Shown here: positions 35,660 to 44,440 of the stretch, piece by piece | How positions within the stretch are numbered: the stretch's first letter is position 1 | Layout: each line of letters begins with the position of its first letter | Source: Burkholderiales bacterium | GTDB lineage: Bacteria; Pseudomonadota; Gammaproteobacteria; Burkholderiales; Nitrosomonadaceae | Length of the DNA stretch: 64,000 nt | Assembly (NCBI GenBank): GCA_024235735.1 | Contig: JACKLU010000002.1 | Coordinates: 62,001-126,000 of the forward strand | Direction: 5' to 3' | The notes under the pieces: generated by a model | The model's database searches: none | Told to the model about the DNA's origin: nothing | The model's input: the letters and a program-made list of their open reading frames with translations, nothing else | Made by a program: the position numbers and the translations under genes

Positions 35660-36151
35660 ATGCGACATATTATTTCATTGTTGATGGAAAACGAGGCGGG
35701 TGCTTTGTCTCGTGTGGCCGGTTTGTTCTCGGCGCGTGGTTACAATATCGAATCGCTATCCGTTGCACCGACAGAAGATCCTACGTTATCACGAATGACT
35801 TTAGTGACAACGGGTTCGGACGAAGTGATCGAACAGGTTACCAAGCAATTAAACAAGCTGATTGAAGTTGTGAAAGTGATAGACCTGATTGACGGTAACC
35901 ACATTGAACGTGAGCTGATGCTGGTCAAGATAAAGGCGATAGGCGCAGATCGAGATGAGATTAAGCGTCTGGTGGATATTTTTCGGGGTTCTATTATCGA
36001 TGTGACCGACAGGTCTTATACGATAGAACTGACAGGAACAAGCTCAAAACTGGATGCGTTCCTGGAAAATATTGAAAGCAGCGCCGTATTGGAGACGGTT
36101 AGAACAGGAGCGTCAGGCATCGGGCGCGGGGATTGGGTTTTAAGGGTATAA
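35660..36151 (+). CDS. ilvH: Acetolactate synthase small (regulatory) subunit
   Basis: 163 residues, normal length. The ACT domain starts RHIISLLMENEAGALSRVAG with FSARGYNIESLSVAPTED, the valine-binding region. The C-terminal domain follows. It confers feedback inhibition by valine on the large subunit. It lies 5 bp after ilvI. Confidence 0.97.
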   Translation: MRHIISLLMENEAGALSRVAGLFSARGYNIESLSVAPTEDPTLSRMTLVTTGSDEVIEQVTKQLNKLIEVVKVIDLIDGNHIERELMLVKIKAIGADRDEIKRLVDIFRGSIIDVTDRSYTIELTGTSSKLDAFLENIESSAVLETVRTGASGIGRGDWVLRV

Positions 36152-36235
36152 TATTTTACAAGAATTCAGAACTTGAGTTTCGGGAGTGGGAAAGACGCGT
36201 TTCTTTCCGTTTCAAATTGCGTATAAAGGAAAATA

Positions 36236-37252
36236 ATGAAAGTTTATTATGATAAAGATGCAGATTTGTCACTGATTAAAGGGAAAAAAGTAACCATTGT
36301 CGGTTATGGTTCACAGGGACATGCCCATGCCAATAATCTGAGTGAATCCGGCGTTCAGGTGACTGTTGGTTTACGCAAGGGCGGTGCATCTTGGAGCAAG
36401 GCCGAGAAGGCCGGCTTGAACGTCAAGGAAGTCGCCGAGTCTGTCAAGGATGCGGATCTCGTCATGGTGCTTCTGCCGGATGAACAGATTGCGACGGTCT
36501 ATATCAATGAGATCGAGCCTGGTTTGAAACCGGGCGCAGCCTTAGCCTTTGCCCATGGTTTCAATATTCATTATGGTCAGGTGTCGCCGCGTGCAGATCT
36601 TGATGTCATCATGATTGCGCCCAAAGGGCCGGGGCATCTGGTGCGTTCTACTTTCCTCCAGGGTGGTGGCGTACCGACGCTGATCGCTGTTCATCAGGAT
36701 AAATCGGGCAGAGCGCGTGATGTGGCGTTATCGTACGCAGCCGCCAATGGCGGGACACGTGGTGGCGTGATCGAAACCAGTTTCCGTGAAGAGACCGAAA
36801 CCGATTTGTTTGGTGAGCAGGTTGTGCTGTGCGGGGGACTGACCGCGCTGATTCAGGCCGGATTCGAAACATTGGTGGAGGCGGGTTATGCGCCTGAGAT
36901 GGCTTATTTTGAATGTCTGCATGAAGTCAAACTGATTGTGGATTTGATTTATGAAGGCGGCATTGCCAATATGCGCTATTCGATTTCGAATAATGCCGAA
37001 TATGGTGATGTTTCCCGTGGGCCGCGCATTATTACCGATGAGACACGCGTCGAAATGCGTAAGGTTTTAAAAGAAATACAAACCGGTGAATATGCACGGG
37101 AATTTATACTGGAGAATCAGGCGGGTGCGCCAGTGTTGAAATCAAGTCGCCGTCTTGCATCCGAACACGCGATCGAACAGGTTGGTGCTCAGTTGCGCGG
37201 CATGATGCCTTGGATCAGTAAAAATAAACTGGTTGATCAAGGCAAAAATTAA
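36236..37252 (+). CDS. ilvC: Ketol-acid reductoisomerase (class I)
   Basis: 338 residues. The NADPH-binding Rossmann motif GYGSQGHAHANNLSESG is followed by GLRKGGASW; IAPKGPGHLVRSTF and the metal-binding region with ETFREETETDLFGEQ-like SFREETETDLFGEQ are typical. It carries out the isomeroreduction of acetolactate. AAAGGAAAATA before ATG is a good ribosome site. Confidence 0.97.
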   Translation: MKVYYDKDADLSLIKGKKVTIVGYGSQGHAHANNLSESGVQVTVGLRKGGASWSKAEKAGLNVKEVAESVKDADLVMVLLPDEQIATVYINEIEPGLKPGAALAFAHGFNIHYGQVSPRADLDVIMIAPKGPGHLVRSTFLQGGGVPTLIAVHQDKSGRARDVALSYAAANGGTRGGVIETSFREETETDLFGEQVVLCGGLTALIQAGFETLVEAGYAPEMAYFECLHEVKLIVDLIYEGGIANMRYSISNNAEYGDVSRGPRIITDETRVEMRKVLKEIQTGEYAREFILENQAGAPVLKSSRRLASEHAIEQVGAQLRGMMPWISKNKLVDQGKN

Positions 37253-37312
37253 TGCACAATCCGGTGATTGCTTTAGTGTTGTTGAATTTCTGATTCTGTT
37301 AAATATTTTTTT

Positions 37313-37966
37313 ATGACTAACTATCCGCACCCTCTAATTGCAAAAGAAGGTTGGCCTTTCATCGCGATTGCGTTTTCAGTGGCCCTACTGGTTCATTATT
37401 TTGCCGGTTTCTTCTGGGCACTGTTTTTCTGGATCGTTGCGGTCTTTGTTTTGCAGTTTTTTCGCGACCCGCCGCGTGAAGTACCCATGATGTCGAATGC
37501 CGTTTTATCGCCGGCAGACGGCAGGATTGTCGCCGTCGAAAAGGTAGAAGATCCCTATTTGAAACGGGAAGCGATTAAAGTCAGTGTTTTTATGAATGTA
37601 TTTAATGTGCATTCCAATCGAAGCCCGATTGATGGTGAAGTACGTGATAAATGGTATTTTCCAGGTAAATTTGTGAATGCGGATTTACCGAAAGCATCAT
37701 TGGAAAATGAGCGTAATGCTTTATGGATCAAAGCGGATAATGGTGAAGATGTTACTTGCGTGCAGGTCGCCGGACTCATTGCTAAACGCATACTTTGTCA
37801 TGCGTTGCCGGGAGATCATCTTTCACGCGGCCAGCGGTTTGGTTTTATCCGCTTTGGTTCACGTGTCGATGTCTATCTTCCGCCGGGGACTAAAATCAAT
37901 GTCAATATCGGTGATAAAGTGCACGCAACGACAACAGTACTTGCTGAGTTCAGAGAATTGCAATAA
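37313..37966 (+). CDS. psd: Phosphatidylserine decarboxylase (short, archaeal-type Psd)
   Basis: 217 residues, matching the short form. Two hydrophobic segments occupy about residues 15-50. VLSPADGRIVAVEKVEDPY and VFMNVFNVHSNRSPIDGEV are core motifs. The self-cleavage site that generates the pyruvoyl group is the Gly-Ser of RFGSRVDVYLPPGT. It makes phosphatidylethanolamine from the product of PssA, whose gene follows about 165 bp downstream. Confidence 0.96.
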   Translation: MTNYPHPLIAKEGWPFIAIAFSVALLVHYFAGFFWALFFWIVAVFVLQFFRDPPREVPMMSNAVLSPADGRIVAVEKVEDPYLKREAIKVSVFMNVFNVHSNRSPIDGEVRDKWYFPGKFVNADLPKASLENERNALWIKADNGEDVTCVQVAGLIAKRILCHALPGDHLSRGQRFGFIRFGSRVDVYLPPGTKINVNIGDKVHATTTVLAEFRELQ

Positions 37967-38131
37967 CGATGGAGTGCGTGCTAAAAAAGCGCTGCTGGTC
38001 CGACAATGTATTTTTCGATTGCACCCGATCATTTAATCTGAATATCTGTGGTGCAGGCCTGATTTCCAGTATGAGAGAAAGCTATTGCAGAATATTAATC
38101 ACCGGCTTCATCATATTCATTAACATTGTTT

Positions 38132-38926
38132 ATGCCTGATACACATCCAGAACCTGCGACACAGCCTGATGCGCCAGCCAATCAATTTCGTTTGCGCCGT
38201 CGTGGAATCTATTTGCTGCCGAATTTGTTTACAACTGCGGCATTATTCGCCGGGTTTTATGCGATTATTCAAGCGATAAATGCTAATTTTGAATATGCTG
38301 CAATTGCCATACTGATTGCCATGGTGCTGGATGGTCTGGATGGGCGAGTCGCACGGATGACGGATACGCAGAGCGAATTCGGTGCTGAATACGACAGTAT
38401 GTCCGATATGGTGTCATTTGGTGTGGCGCCTGCGTTGATTATGTATGAATGGGCGCTGCGAGATATGGATCAATGGGGATGGATCGCGGCATTCATCTAT
38501 TGTGCCTGTGCCGCGCTACGGTTGGCGCGTTTTAATACTAACATTGATGTCATCGACAAGCGGTTTTTTCAAGGATTACCCAGTCCTGCCGCGGCTGCTT
38601 TAATCGCAGGATTGATATGGGTTGCACTGGACTTCAATGTGGCAGGAAATGACATCAAGTGGCTGGCTTTGATTGTTACACTTTTTGCTGGTTTGACTAT
38701 GGTCAGCAATATTCCATTTTATAGCGGCAAGGAAATCAATTTGCGTAGAAGAGTGCCGTTTGTGACAATTTTATTACTGGTTCTGTTCTTTTTTGTACTG
38801 ATTCCAAGCCATCCTCCCGTAGTACTGTTCTGTATTTTTGCAGGATATGCTTCTTCCGGCTATTTCATAAAATTCTGGCGATTCTTCAAGAATCGAAAGA
38901 AAAGTGAAACCATTGCTTCCGAGTAG
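38132..38926 (+). CDS. pssA: CDP-diacylglycerol-serine O-phosphatidyltransferase PssA
   Basis: 264 residues from ATG 38132; a TTG two codons earlier is less likely. The CDP-alcohol phosphotransferase motif D-G-L-D-G-R-V-A-R-(8)-F-G-A-E-Y-D-S-M-S-D is complete. About eight hydrophobic helices are visible, starting with GIYLLPNLFTTAALFAGFY. It makes phosphatidylserine for Psd. The leuA gene follows on the same strand after 231 bp. Confidence 0.96.
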   Translation: MPDTHPEPATQPDAPANQFRLRRRGIYLLPNLFTTAALFAGFYAIIQAINANFEYAAIAILIAMVLDGLDGRVARMTDTQSEFGAEYDSMSDMVSFGVAPALIMYEWALRDMDQWGWIAAFIYCACAALRLARFNTNIDVIDKRFFQGLPSPAAAALIAGLIWVALDFNVAGNDIKWLALIVTLFAGLTMVSNIPFYSGKEINLRRRVPFVTILLLVLFFFVLIPSHPPVVLFCIFAGYASSGYFIKFWRFFKNRKKSETIASE

Positions 38927-38979
38927 AATCGAACCAAATCTGTTGCATAAACAAAAAAAAATAATTATATTCTCGCGGT

Positions 38980-39069
38980 ATGAGTAATGTTTCCTGGATC
39001 ACGCCGTTTCATCTTTACGCGCTATTGTCTCAGGCGGGACGACTGCTGCGCCGCGCGCGCACAGTATAA
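38980..39069 (+). CDS. Candidate leuA leader peptide (29 codons)
   Basis: ATG to TAA, translating as MSNVSWITPFHLYALLSQAG followed by RLLRRARTV. Five of 29 codons are leucine, with LL pairs at two places (CTA TTG and CTG CTG). It sits 88 bp before leuA, where amino-acid leader peptides occur in attenuated operons. No strong ribosome site is visible. It may be chance. Mutually exclusive stem-loops follow it. Confidence 0.35.
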   Translation: MSNVSWITPFHLYALLSQAGRLLRRARTV

Positions 39070-39095
39070 GATCGTATCATCCAATTTATTTTCTT

Positions 39096-39133
39096 AATTA
39101 AATCCGATTTACGGATTTTGTCACGATTTAATT
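39096..39133 (+). promoter_or_regulatory. Alternative stem-loops before leuA
   Basis: AAATCCG (39100-39106) pairs with CGGATTT (39112-39118); AATTAAATC (39096-39104) pairs with GATTTAATT (39125-39133) and is followed by TTCTTCC. The two stems share bases 39100-39104, so only one can form at a time, as in attenuators. No long U run follows either stem. Confidence 0.4.
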
Positions 39134-39157
39134 TTCTTCCAGATGTGGAGAGTATAA

Positions 39158-40690
39158 ATGCAGGAACATTTGATTATTTTTGATACGACCTTGCGCGATG
39201 GTGAGCAAAGTCCCGGTGCATCTATGACGAAAGAAGAAAAACTTCGCATCGCTTGGCAGCTGGAACGGATGGGCGTTGATGTGATTGAGGCAGGATTTCC
39301 CGCTGCTTCTAATGGTGATTTTGAAGCTGTCAGGGCTGTTGCCGAATCAGTTAAGGACAGTATAGTCTGCGGTCTTGCGCGTGCAATTGAGTCCGATATC
39401 AGACGGGCCGGTGAAGCACTCAAGGGAACAGGTGCTGCACGCATTCATACATTTATAGCGACGTCGCCTATTCACATGAAGAATAAATTACGCATGTCAC
39501 CTGAGCAGGTTATTGAGCAGGCGGTTAAAGCGGTTAAATGGGCAGGTGAATATACGAATGATATAGATTTTTCTCCGGAAGATGCCGGACGCTCCGAGAT
39601 AGACTTTTTATGCCGCATTCTCGAAAAAGTTATTGACGCGGGCGCTACTACGATCAATATTCCCGATACGGTTGGATACACCATGCCGGAGCAGTTTGGT
39701 AATTTGATTCGTATCCTTCGTGAGCGTATTCCCAATTCAGATAAAGTCGTATTTTCAGTGCATTGTCATAATGATTTGGGGTTGGCGGTAGCGAATTCGC
39801 TTTCAGCAGTTATCAATGGCGCGCGACAAGTGGAATGCACGATTAATGGGCTTGGTGAGAGAGCAGGTAACGCGTCTCTTGAAGAAGTGGTCATGGCTGT
39901 ACGAACCAGGCAGGATTATTTTCCCTGCGATACAAAAATTGACACAAGACAGATTGTTCCTGCCAGTAAGCTTGTGTCTGGAATAACTGGTTTTCCGGTA
40001 CAGCCGAACAAGGCAATCGTGGGTGCGAATGCGTTTGCGCATGAATCGGGTATTCATCAGGATGGCGTACTGAAGCATCGGGAGACTTACGAAATAATGC
40101 GCGCGGAAGATGTGGGTTGGGGCGCAAATAAATTATTGCTGGGAAAACATTCCGGGCGCAATGCTTTTCGGAGTCGGTTGAAAGAACTGGGTATTGAGTT
40201 TGAATCGGAAGAAATGCTCAATAACATGTTTTTGCGGTTTAAAGAACTGGCGGACAAAAAACATGAAATTTTTGATGAAGATTTGCATGCGCTGGTCTCC
40301 GATGAAGCTCTGGTGCTTCAGGAAAGGTATCGTTTATTGTCGCTCGTCATTCATTGTGAGACGGGAGAAATTCCGTATGCGAGGCTGGTGATCTCCGATG
40401 ATGGTAATGAATTGCATGCTGAATCAGAAGGCAGCGGACCTGTCGACGCCACTTTTCGTGCAATCGAGAAATTGCTGACAAGTAACGCTGAATTGCAGCT
40501 ATTTTCTGTAAATAATATAACAAGCGGTACGGATGCTCAGGGTGAAGTAACCGTACGCCTGCAGAAATCCGGTCGCATCGTCAACGGCCATGGCGCGGAT
40601 ACGGATATTGTTGTGGCATCGGCAAAAGCTTATTTAAGTGCATTGAATAAGCTGCATAGCAAATTGGAGAGGGAGCATCCGCAAGTTTAA
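39158..40690 (+). CDS. leuA: 2-Isopropylmalate synthase LeuA
   Basis: 510 residues. The N-terminal catalytic barrel has FDTTLRDGEQSPGASMTKEE and metal-binding HCHNDLGLAVANS; NGLGERAGNASLEEVVMAV is characteristic. The C-terminal regulatory domain binds leucine for feedback inhibition. GGAGAG 8 bases before ATG is a good ribosome site. The stop overlaps the start of the following gene by one base. Confidence 0.97.
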   Translation: MQEHLIIFDTTLRDGEQSPGASMTKEEKLRIAWQLERMGVDVIEAGFPAASNGDFEAVRAVAESVKDSIVCGLARAIESDIRRAGEALKGTGAARIHTFIATSPIHMKNKLRMSPEQVIEQAVKAVKWAGEYTNDIDFSPEDAGRSEIDFLCRILEKVIDAGATTINIPDTVGYTMPEQFGNLIRILRERIPNSDKVVFSVHCHNDLGLAVANSLSAVINGARQVECTINGLGERAGNASLEEVVMAVRTRQDYFPCDTKIDTRQIVPASKLVSGITGFPVQPNKAIVGANAFAHESGIHQDGVLKHRETYEIMRAEDVGWGANKLLLGKHSGRNAFRSRLKELGIEFESEEMLNNMFLRFKELADKKHEIFDEDLHALVSDEALVLQERYRLLSLVIHCETGEIPYARLVISDDGNELHAESEGSGPVDATFRAIEKLLTSNAELQLFSVNNITSGTDAQGEVTVRLQKSGRIVNGHGADTDIVVASAKAYLSALNKLHSKLEREHPQV

Positions 40691-41175
40691 TGGTGCAATT
40701 TATCAGGTTGATATTGTGGAAAATAAATCGCTGTGGCATTGGAATTGCGGCTGGCTTTGCTTTGTTGTTGCTTGCATCGCAAGCAGGCGCATTCCAGTTT
40801 AAGGATACGCAAGGTAAGACGCATACACTGGCTGATTATCAGGGACGCTGGGTTGTTGTCAATTTTTGGGCAACCTGGTGTCCCCCATGTCTGGAAGAAA
40901 TTCCTGATTTAATATCACTTTATGAGAACCGGAAAGATGTCATGGTGATCGGTGTCGCAATGGAATTTTCTGATCCGCAGGTCGTAATGAAGTTTGTGGA
41001 GGCGATGTCAATCAGTTATCCGACAATACTGGGCAGCAGACAGATCGCATCGCAACTGGATGATATTTCGATGTTGCCGAGCACTTACTTTTTTGACCCG
41101 GATGGCCGGCCGGCTGCACGGAAACTGGGTATTGTGACACGGGAAAGTATCGAGGCATTCATCGATTCCAGGTAG
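40690..41175 (+). CDS. TlpA/ResA-like thioredoxin-fold protein
   Basis: 161 residues. An N-terminal signal or anchor (about 15-33, GIAAGFALLLLASQAGA) precedes a thioredoxin-like domain with the active site WATWCPPCLEEIP. A cis-proline equivalent is in SMLPSTYFFDPDGRP. Such proteins act as periplasmic thiol-disulfide reductants, often in cytochrome c maturation, but the partner is unknown. The start overlaps leuA by one base. Confidence 0.9.
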   Translation: MVQFIRLILWKINRCGIGIAAGFALLLLASQAGAFQFKDTQGKTHTLADYQGRWVVVNFWATWCPPCLEEIPDLISLYENRKDVMVIGVAMEFSDPQVVMKFVEAMSISYPTILGSRQIASQLDDISMLPSTYFFDPDGRPAARKLGIVTRESIEAFIDSR

Positions 41176-41197
41176 TGTGATAATAAATCGAGCGACT

Positions 41198-41794
41198 TTA
41201 TGCGGTACTATTTGAGTAATGCCAGACTCCAAACCATAAATTGAATACCATTTGTGGATAAGAGGACTGTCCTAGGCTGCCGTTATAGCGTCCCAGTGCA
41301 CGAAAATAATCACCATTTTCTTTATCCAGATAGTGCCTCAGAATCATGCAGCCGTAGCGTAAATTGACGCGTAGATGAAACAGATTATGTTTATGATCCC
41401 CTATGGTTTCTACCCAGAACGGCATGATTTGCATGTAACCGCGTGCGCCAGCATGTGAAATGGCATATTTCTTGAAACCACTTTCAACCTGAATGATGCT
41501 GAGTATGAGCTGCGGATCGAGTCCGGCGCGCTTGGCCTCATAATAGACTGTACGCAAAAAAGCTTCACGTTCGTATTGATCCGGTTTAAATCGTTTGAGC
41601 CGTTCGCCCATGACAGATAACCAGTCGTCGTCTGTAGTCAGGCTGACGTATTGTTGATAGGTAACAGCCTCGTCATTAATTACGGTATATGAAAAGGTAT
41701 GCGCGCTGAAGATAATTTTTTCATAGTGCAATGTGTTGGCCTGCGCTGTGAATGCATGCGATAAAACGATAAAGAGTAAAATCAATTTGTACAT
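41198..41794 (-). CDS. Lytic transglycosylase, SLT domain
   Basis: 198 residues. A signal peptide (LILLFIVLSHAFTAQA) precedes about 80 less conserved residues and the SLT domain: ILSIIQVESGFKKYAISHAG with catalytic Glu in VESGF, then GARGYMQIMPFW and NLRYGCMILRHYLDKENGD. It cleaves peptidoglycan glycan strands in the periplasm. Its 5' end overlaps the proS 3' end by 13 bp, so both are probably read together. Confidence 0.93.
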   Translation of the reverse strand: MYKLILLFIVLSHAFTAQANTLHYEKIIFSAHTFSYTVINDEAVTYQQYVSLTTDDDWLSVMGERLKRFKPDQYEREAFLRTVYYEAKRAGLDPQLILSIIQVESGFKKYAISHAGARGYMQIMPFWVETIGDHKHNLFHLRVNLRYGCMILRHYLDKENGDYFRALGRYNGSLGQSSYPQMVFNLWFGVWHYSNSTA

Positions 41795-43506
41795 AATTTT
41801 TTTAGCATAAACGAAACTATTTCATGCAAAGAAACTGTCTGTGCATCTTGGTCGGCGCGACCTTTGTATTCCACGTTTGCTTGCAGTAATCCGCGATCGC
41901 TGATGACGATCCGATGCGGTATGCCAATTAGCTCCGTATCGGCAAACATGATTCCCGGGCGTTCATTGCGGTCATCCAGAAGAACTTCAATATGATTGCT
42001 GAGGAACAGCTTATAAAGCTTCTCGGCTTCTCTGCTGACCTGATCGCTTTTGTGCATTCCGATTGGAATAATGGCCAGTTGAAACGGCGCCATGCTTTCT
42101 GGAAAAATAATGCCGCGCTGATCATGATTTTGCTCTATTGCGGCGGCAACGATGCGGGAAATACCGATGCCATAGCATCCCATTTCAAAGTTTTGTAATT
42201 GCCCTGCAGCACTTAGATAGTTTGCCTTCATGTGCTGCGAATATTTTGTATGTAATTTAAATATGTGCCCGACTTCAATGCCGCGGCAGATTTCAAGCGT
42301 GCCTTTGCCATCTGGTGAAAGATCGCCCGAACAGACATTGCGAATATCAAAAACATGTTCGGGTATTTTGATGTCGCGGCCAAGATTAGCATTGATGTAA
42401 TGAAATCCGGCGTCGTTTGCACCGCAGGCAAAATTGCGCATTTCCATGACGGCGGAGTCGGCTACGATGTCCAATTCTAATCCTACCGGCCCTATAAATC
42501 CTGGAATAGTACCGGTAGCATTCAAAATGGTTTCTTCGCTGGCCATTTCGAAGTCAGCCAAAAATGAAATCTTTCTGACTTTGAGTTCGTTCAGTTGATG
42601 ATCTCCGCGCAGTAACAGCAAATAAGACTTGCCGCTGGCTGTTACGGCCAGCGTTTTGACAGTTCTCGATAAAGGAATGCCGAGAAATTCCGCGACATCA
42701 GTACAGGATTTTTGATCGGGTGTTGCTATTTTTTGTATTTCTTTGAACGGTTCTTGCTGCGAGACGTCCGCAGGAAGGCGTGATGTTGCCAGTTCAATGT
42801 TGGCGGCATAATCCGAATGTGGGCAGAATGCGATGGCATCTTCACCAGAATCAGCCAGAACATGAAATTCGTGTGAACCGCTGCCGCCGATTGCGCCGGT
42901 ATCTGCAGAAACTGCGCGGTATTTTAAGCCCAGCCGTGTAAAAATGCGGCTGTACGTCTGGAACATCAGTTGATACGTTTCTTCCAGACTATCCATGTCG
43001 GTATGAAAAGAATAGGCATCTTTCATCAGAAATTCGCGGGCACGCATGACGCCGAAGCGTGGACGGATTTCATCACGGAATTTTGTCTGAATCTGATAGA
43101 AATTAAGTGGTAACTGCCGGTAACTGCTTATTTCGCGGCGCGCAATATCAGTTATGACTTCCTCGTGCGTCGGACCAAAACAAAAGTCATGCGCATGGCG
43201 ATCTTTTATCTTCAACATTTGCGGCCCAAAGACATCCCAGCGACCCGATTCCTGCCATAGTTCAGCGGGCTGTATGGCGGGCATGAGTAATTCTATGGCG
43301 CCGCTGTTATTCATTTCTTCGCGGACAACATACTCTACTTTTCGCAACACCCTTAAACCAAGCGGCATCCAGGTATATAATCCGCTGCCAAGACGTTTGA
43401 TAAGGCCTGCGCGCAGCATCAGGTTATGGCTGATCAGTTCTGCTTCAGCGGGAGCTTCTTTAAGTGTCGAAATAAAAAATTGCGAGACACGCATGCTGGG
43501 TTCCAT
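41782..43506 (-). CDS. proS: Prolyl-tRNA synthetase (bacterial type with editing insertion)
   Basis: 574 residues. Class II motifs: motif 2 in FRDEIRPRFGVMRAREFLMKD (quoted in part RPRFGVMRAREFLMKD), TxE in GPTHEEVITD, motif 3 in CYGIGISRIVAAAIEQ. The insertion (editing, INS) domain lies at about 220-390. The C-terminal anticodon-binding domain begins near FQLAIIPIGMHKSD. It is divergent from rppH. Confidence 0.97.
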   Translation of the reverse strand: MEPSMRVSQFFISTLKEAPAEAELISHNLMLRAGLIKRLGSGLYTWMPLGLRVLRKVEYVVREEMNNSGAIELLMPAIQPAELWQESGRWDVFGPQMLKIKDRHAHDFCFGPTHEEVITDIARREISSYRQLPLNFYQIQTKFRDEIRPRFGVMRAREFLMKDAYSFHTDMDSLEETYQLMFQTYSRIFTRLGLKYRAVSADTGAIGGSGSHEFHVLADSGEDAIAFCPHSDYAANIELATSRLPADVSQQEPFKEIQKIATPDQKSCTDVAEFLGIPLSRTVKTLAVTASGKSYLLLLRGDHQLNELKVRKISFLADFEMASEETILNATGTIPGFIGPVGLELDIVADSAVMEMRNFACGANDAGFHYINANLGRDIKIPEHVFDIRNVCSGDLSPDGKGTLEICRGIEVGHIFKLHTKYSQHMKANYLSAAGQLQNFEMGCYGIGISRIVAAAIEQNHDQRGIIFPESMAPFQLAIIPIGMHKSDQVSREAEKLYKLFLSNHIEVLLDDRNERPGIMFADTELIGIPHRIVISDRGLLQANVEYKGRADQDAQTVSLHEIVSFMLKKLCTN

Positions 43507-43714
43507 CAGTGAATAAAGAAGGGTAGCAATTCTACCTTGAAATCTTGGCTCAAGTATGGTTAAGTCTCACAGGAAAGAATTAAAATTGAAAATAATGCGT
43601 ATTAAAATTCGGATTTGGAAAGTGCTGGTTCAGTCGGTTATGTTAATGACACTTCAATTCTGTAAAAAAGTATGAAAAAATCTACATTTCAATGGGTCAA
43701 ATGGATTTTTTAAC

Positions 43715-44212
43715 ATGATTGACCGTAATGGATATCGTCCAAACGTTGGTATTATCCTGTTGAATTCGAGGAATGAAGTTTTTTGGGGTAAAAGGATCAG
43801 GCAAAATTCCTGGCAATTTCCTCAGGGCGGGATAAAATCGGGAGAAAGCCCGGAGCAAGCCATGTATCGGGAGCTAACCGAGGAAATTGGCTTGCTTCCG
43901 AATCATGTTAAGATTGTTGGACGCACACGCGACTGGTTGCGATATGAAGTTCCGGAAAAGTGGATTAGACGTGAATGGCGAGGGAACTATAAAGGGCAGA
44001 AACAAATCTGGTACTTACTACGTTTGATTGGCCGGGACAGCGATGTATCCTTGCGTAAAAGTGCGCACCCTGAGTTTGATGCCTGGCGGTGGAACCATTA
44101 TTGGGTAGAGTTGGAAACAGTCGTTGAATTCAAACGCAAGGTATATAAACAGGCGTTAACAGAGCTATCAAGTTTATTGCATGATATTCCGGACAAGGTT
44201 GTGCAGAAATAA
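43715..44212 (+). CDS. rppH: RNA pyrophosphohydrolase RppH (Nudix)
   Basis: 165 residues. Begins MIDRNGYRPNVGIILLN, typical of RppH/NudH. The Nudix box runs from GGIKSGESPEQ through AMYRELTEEIGL with all metal-binding Glu residues. It removes pyrophosphate from mRNA 5' ends, starting decay. It is divergent from proS, a frequent neighbour in betaproteobacteria. Confidence 0.96.
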   Translation: MIDRNGYRPNVGIILLNSRNEVFWGKRIRQNSWQFPQGGIKSGESPEQAMYRELTEEIGLLPNHVKIVGRTRDWLRYEVPEKWIRREWRGNYKGQKQIWYLLRLIGRDSDVSLRKSAHPEFDAWRWNHYWVELETVVEFKRKVYKQALTELSSLLHDIPDKVVQK

Positions 44213-44365
44213 CTGTAAAATGCTTGCTTGGTCATGCGCACAGAAGGGAAAGTCAGGCATCGTGACGGGTGAAACGATCGGCGTTAATATGTGTATTCCT
44301 TATATATTAAAGTAAAGTGGCAATTGTTTAAGTCCGGAACCATAGGGCTCCTTATTAGAGAATTC

Positions 44366-44377
44366 CTATTTATAGGA
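44366..44377. promoter_or_regulatory. Palindrome TCCTAT-TT-ATAGGA upstream of the peroxidase gene
   Basis: Perfect 6-bp arms (allowing one base of coordinate uncertainty, 44364-44377) about 65 bp before the start codon. No FNR, NsrR or OxyR consensus was matched. It is a possible operator. Confidence 0.3.
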
Positions 44378-44400
44378 TGTTTGTTTCATCAGGCGTAATC

Positions 44401-44427
44401 GGCTGCGCCATTAACAGCCGTTTTTTT
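44401..44427 (+). terminator. Terminator-like stem followed by T7 directly before the peroxidase ribosome site
   Basis: GGCTG (44401-44405) pairs with CAGCC (44415-44419); seven T residues follow (44421-44427), then AGGGAGA, the likely ribosome site. It has the form of an intrinsic terminator placed within the leader of the next gene. Confidence 0.5.
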
Positions 44428-44440
44428 AGGGAGAATGTTG

